Positions 1 to 4,293 of a DNA stretch of 5,612 bases are shown piece after piece. Every line of letters begins with the position of its first letter. Position 1 is the stretch's first letter. The translations under genes were made by a program, and so were the position numbers. The stretch comes from DATAVB01 sp040414495 (GTDB taxonomy: Bacteria; Actinomycetota; Actinomycetes; Mycobacteriales; QHCD01): positions 1 through 5,612 of the forward strand of contig JBEDUI010000217.1 in the NCBI GenBank assembly GCA_040414495.1. Reading direction: 5' to 3'. The notes under the pieces are model-generated. The model had not been told where the DNA came from, did not search any database, and worked only from the letters and a program-made list of their open reading frames with translations.

Positions 1-7
1 TTGGGCA

Positions 8-262
8 ACCGGCGTGACTGCGGCGAGCGTTACGTGACGGCGATTTGGGTGGCCAATAACCGCACTAGGTGCAGCGAGCGTGAAGTGAGGGTGGTGGGGG
101 CGGTCGGGCAACCGGCGTGACTGCGGCGAGTGTGACGTGATGGCGATGTTGGGTGGTCAATAACCGCACTGGGTGCAGCGAGCGTGACGTCAGGGCGATG
201 TGGGCGGCTGAAACCGCGCTAGTGTCTCGTTCGCTGCAATGAGGGACGCAGTGCCTCGCCCG
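8..262. repeat. ~51-bp imperfect tandem repeat, about five units
   Basis: Units begin with ACC at 8, 59, 111, 163 and 213, so the period is 50-52 bp. The shared core reads roughly GCRGCGAGYGTGACGTGA followed by a GGCGATGTGGG-like tract. Units 1 and 3 (start ACCGGCGTGACTGCGGCGAG) and units 2 and 4 (start ACCGCACT, then GGTGCAGCGAG) resemble each other more closely, giving a higher-order period of 103-104 bp. Unit 5 is strongly degraded. The array may continue left of the window. I see no gene in it: reading frames across it have no ribosome binding site and no protein-like composition. Confidence 0.85.
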
Positions 263-300
263 CAATACCGCGACGCAACATTGAGTCGGAATTCAGCGCC

Positions 301-381
301 CGAACGAAATCAGCGGTACCGAAAGCTCGAACGAGATCAGCGGTACCGAAAGCTCGAACGGGTTAGCGGTACCGAAAACCG
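301..381. repeat. 27-bp direct tandem repeat, three units
   Basis: Units start with CGAACG at 301, 328 and 355. Units 1 and 2 differ at one base; unit 3 is more diverged and about one base shorter before its core. Each has the core AGCGGTACCGAAA, which includes the 8-bp palindrome CGGTACCG. Read on the minus strand, every unit contains TTTCGGTACCGCTRA, which is the codons for F-R-Y-R plus a stop. In unit 3 this is the real 3' end of the neighbouring minus-strand gene, so the array looks like repeated duplication of that gene's tail. There are no unique spacers, so it is not a CRISPR array. Confidence 0.9.
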
Positions 382-737
382 TCGAGAAACCGGCGGAACA
401 CGCCGCCGGTCCTGGTCAGCGGGGCTGCCGGCGGGGGAGCCTTAGCCCGCTGCGTCGCCACCGGAGCGTCGTAGTCGGTCCGGACGATTGCATCGATCGT
501 GGCTGCTTCGTCGAAATCCTCCGAGCCTTCGATCGACGGCACATAGCCGACCAGCATGCCGTCGCGCATCACCTGCGCCTCAAGGCCGGCCGAGCCGTCG
601 CTGTCCCATACCGCCTCGCGCCCGTCCGGCAACGTCACCGTAATGCCGAACTGATAAACGCCCACTCGCGCCATATGTGCATCGGTGCCCCGATCGCGCA
701 GCGCGTCCACTATCCGCCGTGCTTCGTTCTCTTCCAT
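363..737 (-). CDS. conserved hypothetical protein, 124 aa
   Basis: The function is not recognised. The protein is acidic in its middle and probably cytoplasmic: no signal peptide or membrane segment is seen. Residues 1-75 look like a compact alpha/beta fold, with a helix over residues 3-16 (EENEARRIVDALRDRG), strands around GVYQFGITVTL (26-36) and a conserved-looking DGREAVWDSDGSAGLEAQVM stretch (38-57). Residues 91-110 are a Pro/Ala-rich linker, and the C-terminus is basic (FRRFLDGFRYR). The frame stays open to about 1154, but that part lies antisense to the DUF6886 gene. I chose the ATG at 737-735; the adjacent GTG at 740 is equally possible. There is no Shine-Dalgarno sequence, and a TACTGT hexamer just upstream suggests a leaderless transcript. 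The stop codon lies inside a 27-bp tandem repeat. It is divergent from the DUF6886 gene with a 69-bp gap. Proteins of this kind occur in Nocardia-like genomes as far as I recall, which is not checked. Confidence 0.75.
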   Translation of the reverse strand: MEENEARRIVDALRDRGTDAHMARVGVYQFGITVTLPDGREAVWDSDGSAGLEAQVMRDGMLVGYVPSIEGSEDFDEAATIDAIVRTDYDAPVATQRAKAPPPAAPLTRTGGVFRRFLDGFRYR

Positions 738-751
738 CACCAACCACAGTA
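738..751 (-). promoter_or_regulatory. possible leaderless -10 element for the 124-aa gene
   Basis: On the minus strand TACTGT (751-746) fits the TANNNT -10 pattern and lies 5 bases before GTG (740-738) and 8 bases before ATG (737-735). With usual -10 to start-site spacing, transcription would begin at the start codon itself. This would explain the absent ribosome binding site. No good -35 box is visible, so this is weak. Confidence 0.25.
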
Positions 752-806
752 GCGGTTCGCCCTGAGCGCCTTCCGATACAAAGCCGCTCTTCGGTAGAAA
801 GGTCGT

Positions 807-1349
807 ATGCGACCGGAACCCGGACAGGTGCTGCACTTCTCGGAGGATCCGACCATCACCGTGTTCCGACCGCATGTCGCCCCGACGTCGGCGCGGCGGG
901 AGTCGTACGTGTGGGCGGTCGACGCGGCTCGAGCGCAGGACTACTGGTTCCCGAGGCAGTGCCCGCGGGCGATGGCCTGGGTCGGACCTTCGACGGTGGC
1001 GGCCGACGCCGAGCGGTTGCTCAGCTCGGGCAGTCGGCGGGTGCACGCGATCGAGTACGGCTGGCTGGAGCGGATGCGGACGGTCCAGTTGTACGCCTAC
1101 CGGTTCGCGGCCACTGCGTTCCATCCGCTCGAAGGCCGGGAACCGCACGCACATGTCGCGACCGAGCCGGTCACTCCGCTCGGCCCGCCCGAACGAGTCG
1201 GTGATCTGTTCGAATTACATGACGCGGCCGGGATCGAGTTGCGCGTGCTGGCCAATCTGTGGGTTTTCTGGGATGCGGTGGTCGCGAGCACGCTGTCGTA
1301 CAGCGGTATTCGGCTGCGCAATGCCCGGCCACGAAGTCTAGAACAGTGA
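807..1349 (+). CDS. DUF6886 family protein, 180 aa
   Basis: This is a soluble protein of unknown function, matching the DUF6886 family from memory of its pattern: an N-terminal LHFSE (9-13), VWAVD (35-39), FPRQCPR (48-54), RVHAIEYGWLERMR (78-91) and a C-terminal half with VGDLFEL, IELRVL and WDAVVASTLSYSGIRLRNA (155-173). The length (~180 aa) is usual for the family. The ATG at 807 follows AGAAAGG (796-802) at a short 4-base spacing. A GTG seven codons downstream would also put the start just before LHFSE and cannot be excluded. There is no signal peptide or membrane segment. The gene diverges from the 124-aa hypothetical gene. Its last 12 bases overlap the end of the convergent isomerase-like gene, so the two messages are complementary at their 3' ends. 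Family assignment is good; the biochemical role is unknown. Confidence 0.85.
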   Translation: MRPEPGQVLHFSEDPTITVFRPHVAPTSARRESYVWAVDAARAQDYWFPRQCPRAMAWVGPSTVAADAERLLSSGSRRVHAIEYGWLERMRTVQLYAYRFAATAFHPLEGREPHAHVATEPVTPLGPPERVGDLFELHDAAGIELRVLANLWVFWDAVVASTLSYSGIRLRNARPRSLEQ

Positions 1350-2099
1350 TTTCGCGTATTCCAGGTCCGGGCCGATCAGGTTATCGGCGGTGCCCGGTGC
1401 GCTGTATTCCGCGGTGAGGCAGATCGTGCCCTGGTATTCACGTTGTTTCAGGTACGCCGCGATTCTGCGCCAGTCGGCCATTCCGTCTTTGGCGGCGGTG
1501 AAATGTGTACGCCAGGATTCGCCGGTTCGTTGGTAATGGCCATTCTTGAAATTCACCATTGCCAGATGGGGCCAGAGTAGTTCGAGCGAGTATTCCGGCT
1601 GCTGCCCGGCGAGGGCGTCGTGGGCGGCATCCCAGACCGCTCCGACGAATTGGCTCGGAAATGGCTCGATCAGCGCCCGTAAACCGGTAGCGTCAGAAAT
1701 GTACGTGCCGTGATGCGGCTGAATTCCCAGCTGTACGCCGTATCGTTCACACAATGGCAGCGTAGCCTCGAGTTGCTGGCGGATGTCGCGCTCGGCCGCC
1801 AAATATCCGGCCGGGCCGACGGGCAGCATGATCCGGACAATCGGGACTCCGGCCTGGGCGCACGCCGCGAATACCGCTTCGTCGGTCGTGCTGGCGACGC
1901 TGCCGATGCGGACGCCCTGATCGGCCAGCGCTCGTGCGAAGCCTGGCAGATCCCGGCCGACGTGTGTCGGCGTGACCTGGAACCCGTCCCGTACCGGGAG
2001 TTCCACTGCGTCGAAGCCGAGCGCGGCGACCTTCTTCGCCAATTCGTCCGCGACCAGCGACGGCCAGGGTTTGGTGAATACCGACCAGGCGAGCTGCAT
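1338..2099 (-). CDS. sugar phosphate isomerase/epimerase-like TIM-barrel protein, 253 aa
   Basis: This belongs to the xylose isomerase-like TIM-barrel superfamily (AP endonuclease 2 fold), whose members isomerise or epimerise sugars, keto-sugars or inositol derivatives using a divalent metal. Barrel landmarks are GFDAVELPV (28-36, Glu33), VRIMLPVG (88-95), GVQLGIQPHHG (121-131), VGAVWDAAHD (152-161, Asp157 and His160), LAMVNFKNG (179-187, Lys185) and ICLTAEYS (226-233, Glu231). Asp157 and Glu231 sit where metal ligands are expected. The strand-5 Glu common in ketose 3-epimerases appears replaced by the Gln-Pro-His-His stretch, and the usual His at the NFKN strand is Asn183, so metal binding may differ. 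The protein is cytoplasmic. The ATG at 2099 has an excellent AAGGAGGAG site 5 bases upstream (to 2104). A LacI-type operator lies upstream, implying control by a carbon source. The exact substrate cannot be told. The gene's 3' end overlaps the convergent DUF6886 gene. Confidence 0.85.
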   Translation of the reverse strand: MQLAWSVFTKPWPSLVADELAKKVAALGFDAVELPVRDGFQVTPTHVGRDLPGFARALADQGVRIGSVASTTDEAVFAACAQAGVPIVRIMLPVGPAGYLAAERDIRQQLEATLPLCERYGVQLGIQPHHGTYISDATGLRALIEPFPSQFVGAVWDAAHDALAGQQPEYSLELLWPHLAMVNFKNGHYQRTGESWRTHFTAAKDGMADWRRIAAYLKQREYQGTICLTAEYSAPGTADNLIGPDLEYAKSLF

Positions 2100-2103
2100 T
2101 GTG

Positions 2104-2112
2104 CTCCTCCTT
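2104..2112 (-). promoter_or_regulatory. strong ribosome binding site for the isomerase-like gene
   Basis: The minus strand reads AAGGAGGAG, followed by CACAA and the ATG at 2099. This near-perfect Shine-Dalgarno sequence fixes the start codon. It is clearly stronger than the sites of its neighbours, two of which have almost none. Confidence 0.85.
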
Positions 2113-2145
2113 GATTGCCGCGAATGTACACACGGTATCGGAATG

Positions 2146-2159
2146 GGTAAGCGCTTTCC
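2146..2159. promoter_or_regulatory. LacI-family-type operator
   Basis: GGTAAGCGCTTTCC is an imperfect palindrome: the core AAGCGCTT is perfect and flanked by GG/CC, with one mismatched pair. A central CG step with A-rich left and T-rich right half-sites is the established pattern of LacI/GalR-family operators and of cre sites (TGNAANCGNTNNCA-like). It lies 47-60 bp upstream of the isomerase-like start, where a repressor could cover the promoter (candidate minus-strand -35 and -10 boxes nearby are not convincing). No regulator gene is present in the window. Confidence 0.6.
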
Positions 2160-2255
2160 AGAGGTGGGTGAGTTGCAGGCTCGGGTTGCCGGGGCGTTAA
2201 GGGTGCAGATCGGACGGCGCGTTGTGGGCTATCGGCACCGAGTCGCTGACGACGC

Positions 2256-2288
2256 GTGTCACTGCTCCAAGGTGTGGAGCAGAGACAC
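2256..2288. other. 33-nt near-perfect hairpin in the intergenic region
   Basis: The left arm GTGTCACTGCTCCA (2256-2269), loop AGGTG and right arm TGGAGCAGAGACAC (2275-2288) pair over 14 positions with a single A-A mismatch. There is no adjacent T-run on either strand. It lies roughly 160 bp upstream of the isomerase-like start and 350 bp downstream of the lysE stop. It could be a terminator of the actinobacterial type without U-tail, a leader structure or an operator; the sequence does not decide. Confidence 0.6.
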
Positions 2289-2415
2289 AGGGTGGCGAGG
2301 TAAGGGGACTACCGGGGCTGGAGTCTGGTGGAGCGATCCGTTTGTGGAGTACCGGCGAACGGGATTTGGCTACGGCTTGATCGGCTGCTATCAGCAGTAT
2401 GCGGCCATTCAGTTT

Positions 2416-2471
2416 CATGATCATGAGTGGATTTGCTACCGGATTCCGTACCAAATCTACTCACGATCATG
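2416..2471. repeat. long inverted repeat 1 (24-nt arms, 8-nt loop)
   Basis: The left arm spans 2416-2439 (starts CATGATCATGAGTGG) and the right arm spans 2448-2471 (ends TCACGATCATG). They pair at 21 of 24 positions, with one G-U wobble if read as plus-strand RNA. The loop is CGGATTCC. Its ends are shared with inverted repeat 2, 105 bp further right, and the internal differences are largely matched on the other arm, so the two are members of one hairpin family. There is no T-run, and no clear target-site duplication flanks it. Confidence 0.8.
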
Positions 2472-2520
2472 GACCTGCGTTGAGTTCTTTGCCGAGCCGA
2501 GGTCGGCATCGAGAACGCGT

Positions 2521-2575
2521 CATGATCGTGATGGGTTTCGTCAACGATGTGGGTACGAAAGCCATCACGATCATG
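2521..2575. repeat. long inverted repeat 2 (21-nt arms, 13-nt loop)
   Basis: The left arm spans 2521-2541 (starts CATGATCGTGATGGG) and the right arm spans 2555-2575 (ends CCATCACGATCATG). They pair at 20 of 21 positions. Both this and inverted repeat 1 end in TCACGATCATGG and have GTAC next to the inner end of the right arm. It lies 66 bp downstream of the lysE stop codon, so it would be in that gene's 3' untranslated RNA and might help end transcription, but it has no U-tail. Confidence 0.8.
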
Positions 2576-2577
2576 GT

Positions 2578-2631
<54 letters not shown>

Positions 2632-2640
2632 GCGCGGTGA

Positions 2641-3279
2641 TCAGTCTTTGCGGCCGGTCAGCGCCAGGTGCGCGCCGATACCGATCATGGCCAGCCCGCC
2701 GGTGCCGCCGATCATCGCCATTCGTTTCGGTGAGCCGACGAACCAGGCCCGGGCGGTGCCGGCGACGAACGCCCAGACGCTGTCCGAAACCAGCGCGATC
2801 GCGGGGAAGAATGCGCCGAGAATCAGCAGCTGCAAGGGAATGTGTCCCATGCCCGGATCGACGAATTGCGGCAACGCCGCGACAAAGAACACGATGCTTT
2901 TCGGATTGGCCAGGCCGACAATGAAACCGTCGCGCAGCATCCGCCCCTGGTGTGCCGGCGGAATGCGCGCGCCCAGCGCCTCGGTCAGCGCATGCCGATG
3001 CCGAATCGCCTGCACGCCAAGGAATATCAGGTACGCCGCGCCACCGAGCTTGATGATCGTGAATACCTCGACCGAGCGCTCGACCAGCACGCCGACCCCA
3101 CCGGCTACGGCGATCACTTGCAGATAGATCCCGGCGGCGTTGCCGACAACTGTCAGCAGCGCGCCGCGTCGCCCGACGGTCAGCGCGCGGCTGACGGTGA
3201 ACAGGACACTCGGACCGGGCACGGCGACGATGACCAAGCAGGTCAGCGCGAACGCCAGCAAATGAGTCGTTGGCACCAT
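2641..3279 (-). CDS. LysE/RhtB family amino-acid exporter, 212 aa
   Basis: This is a membrane exporter of the LysE superfamily (RhtB/LysE translocators), which expel amino acids such as lysine, arginine, homoserine, threonine or leucine. Family marks are the N-terminal hydrophobic helix followed by VPGPSVLFTVSRALTVGRRGAL (20-41), the middle LGGAAYLIFLGVQAIRHR segment, and GFIVGLANPKSIVFFVAALPQFV (around 118-140) with the conserved Asn-Pro-Lys. About six hydrophobic segments are visible. The 212-aa length is normal. The ATG at 3279 has no good ribosome binding site; TAGGCT at 3292-3287 ends 7 bases before it, suggesting a leaderless message. The substrate cannot be named. The gene is followed by a CAACGG repeat tract and two hairpins, and lies 132 bp downstream of the esterase gene, separated from it by a terminator hairpin. 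Confidence 0.9.
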   Translation of the reverse strand: MVPTTHLLAFALTCLVIVAVPGPSVLFTVSRALTVGRRGALLTVVGNAAGIYLQVIAVAGGVGVLVERSVEVFTIIKLGGAAYLIFLGVQAIRHRHALTEALGARIPPAHQGRMLRDGFIVGLANPKSIVFFVAALPQFVDPGMGHIPLQLLILGAFFPAIALVSDSVWAFVAGTARAWFVGSPKRMAMIGGTGGLAMIGIGAHLALTGRKD

Positions 3280-3286
3280 GTGTTCG

Positions 3287-3292
3287 AGCCTA
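3287..3292 (-). promoter_or_regulatory. possible leaderless -10 element for lysE
   Basis: TAGGCT on the minus strand fits TANNNT and is separated by 7 bases from the ATG at 3279, so the transcript would start at or next to the start codon. No -35 box is evident. It is suggestive mainly because no Shine-Dalgarno sequence is present. Confidence 0.25.
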
Positions 3293-3344
3293 ACGAGTCG
3301 GTGCGGAATGGGCGCGGGATTTTGTCGTGACTATCAGCAGCGCG

Positions 3345-3388
3345 AATACCGCACTGCGGCGCGGGTCAGACCCGCGCCGCAGCGTATT
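3345..3388 (-). terminator. strong hairpin terminator behind the SGNH esterase gene
   Basis: Arms at 3354-3366 (CTGCGGCGCGGGT) and 3370-3382 form a perfect 13-bp GC-rich stem with a CAG loop. The pairing AATAC/GTATT (3345-3349 with 3384-3388) extends it below an internal loop. It starts about 30 bases after the esterase stop codon and ends about 65 bp before the lysE start. No U-run follows, which is common for actinobacterial terminators. It would isolate esterase transcription from lysE. Confidence 0.75.
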
Positions 3389-3411
3389 TCAGCGGAAAGT
3401 CGTAAATCTAA

Positions 3412-4197
3412 TCAGCCGGCAGCCGAGGTGAAAGCCGGCAGGTAGGCGTCCGCTTGTCCGGCCGCGGTCGGGTGGTACGAGTTGCCGATCGGCCAGGTGA
3501 TCGAGTGCAGCCATTCGTCCGAGTCGCACAGCTCGTGGCCGTTGAAGTTGCTACGGACGTCGACGAAGTGGGCGCCGTCCCGTCCCGCGGCGGCCGAGAG
3601 CGCCGAGTCCAGATCGTCGGCCGCGCCGTTGAGCGCGGTGTGGTCCTCACTGGACAGTCCGATGCAAGATACCGAGGTGTCGTAGAAATCCGGGTAGCCG
3701 AGCAGGTCGATCGTCGCGTTCGGTGAGTGGCTGTGAATCGCCTGCAGGGTCGCGTCCAGTTTCGCCGGCAGCTGTGTCTCGACGAATGTCTTGGCCGTGT
3801 TGACCCGGGCTACGCAGGAGCTGGTCGATTCCAGTACGCAGGTTTCCATCACGTCGCTGAAGCCGGCGTCGTTGCCGCCAATGGTCAGGCTGACCAGCGT
3901 GGTGCTGCTACTCAGCGAGGAAACCTGGCTGTTCAGAACGTCGGTCGTGGTCGCGCCCGAGCAGGCGGCGAAGGTGAACGACGAGGGACTGTGCCCGCCC
4001 GCCCACAGCGCCGGGTACGCGTTCGTACTGCGGTCGCAGCTGCCGCCACTCGTGCTGCCACCGGCTCCCACTCCGGCCGAGTACGAGTCACCGAGTGCGA
4101 CGTAGTTGACGGTAGCGGCGCCGGCCGCGGGGGCGAGCGCGACGATGAGTAGGCAGGATCCGAGGAAGGCGAGGACGGCAGCGAACAGGCGACGCAT
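3412..4197 (-). CDS. secreted SGNH/GDSL-family esterase or lipase, 261 aa
   Basis: This is an extracellular ester hydrolase of the SGNH family, close in type to the Streptomyces coelicolor/S. rimosus secreted lipases. Residues 1-27 form a Sec signal peptide (MRR, hydrophobic core FAAVLAFLGSCLLIVALA, then PAAGA-A cleavage). Block I is VALGDSYSAG with nucleophile Ser38; block II is ACSGAT with Gly81; block III is TIGGND with Asn109; block V is SYHPTAAG with His242. Asn239 lies three residues before the His, where many members have Asp, so a Ser-His dyad helped by a main-chain carbonyl, as in related Streptomyces enzymes, is likely. The mature part has six cysteines (first at 54 and 79), enough for the three disulphides typical of this group. 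The ATG at 4197 follows GGAGGA closely and starts directly at the signal peptide; a start 32 codons upstream would spoil it. The natural substrate is unknown. Confidence 0.93.
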   Translation of the reverse strand: MRRLFAAVLAFLGSCLLIVALAPAAGAATVNYVALGDSYSAGVGAGGSTSGGSCDRSTNAYPALWAGGHSPSSFTFAACSGATTTDVLNSQVSSLSSSTTLVSLTIGGNDAGFSDVMETCVLESTSSCVARVNTAKTFVETQLPAKLDATLQAIHSHSPNATIDLLGYPDFYDTSVSCIGLSSEDHTALNGAADDLDSALSAAAGRDGAHFVDVRSNFNGHELCDSDEWLHSITWPIGNSYHPTAAGQADAYLPAFTSAAG

Positions 4198-4200
4198 AGC

Positions 4201-4206
4201 TCCTCC
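4201..4206 (-). promoter_or_regulatory. ribosome binding site of the esterase gene
   Basis: The minus strand reads GGAGGA, then GCT, then the ATG at 4197. The spacing is short, but the motif is strong and selects this start over the in-frame ATG at 4293, which would add 32 residues ahead of the signal peptide. Confidence 0.75.
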
Positions 4207-4215
4207 ACATGGTGT

Positions 4216-4236
4216 AGCCGTTCGGACTGAACGGCT
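4216..4236. promoter_or_regulatory. inverted repeat in the esterase leader
   Basis: AGCCGTTC (4216-4223), loop GGACT, GAACGGCT (4229-4236) is a perfect 8-bp inverted repeat ending 10 bp from the ribosome binding site. It could be an operator for a dimeric repressor or an RNA hairpin near the translation start. No regulator is encoded nearby. Confidence 0.4.
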
Positions 4237-4272
4237 CAGAACCTGGTTTATCACCCGAATGGCGATAGGAGA

Positions 4273-4287
4273 AGACTCGGCGAGTCT
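4273..4287. terminator. 15-bp palindrome just after the MFS gene
   Basis: AGACTCG-G-CGAGTCT is a perfect odd palindrome 6 bp beyond the MFS stop codon. As RNA it makes a 6-bp hairpin with a three-base loop, weak for a terminator. It is also ~75 bp upstream of the esterase start, so it could instead be an operator for that gene. Confidence 0.35.
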
Positions 4288-4293
4288 GTTCAC

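Noticed and set aside
301..381. CRISPR array
   Set aside because: The three units are directly adjacent, with no unique spacers, and no cas gene is near.
389..410. 8-bp stem ACCGGCGG/CCGCCGGT as a terminator
   Set aside because: It lies inside the 124-aa coding region, upstream of its stop codon, and is explained by GC-rich codons. I do not propose it as a terminator.
239..445. Small plus-strand frame over the 27-bp repeats
   Set aside because: It translates the repeats into an Arg/Glu-rich string, has no ribosome binding site and ends antisense to the 124-aa gene.
738..1154. N-terminal extension of the 124-aa minus-strand gene
   Set aside because: The extension lies antisense to the well-supported DUF6886 gene, and its sequence is Arg/Pro-rich and shadow-like. 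The protein-like part starts at 737.
2416..2575. The two inverted repeats as ends of one insertion sequence or composite element
   Set aside because: The 49 bp between them holds no gene, and no flanking target duplication is visible. Each is a complete hairpin in itself.
4198..4293. 32-residue N-terminal extension of the esterase
   Set aside because: It would bury the Sec signal peptide, and the GGAGGA site lies directly before the ATG at 4197.
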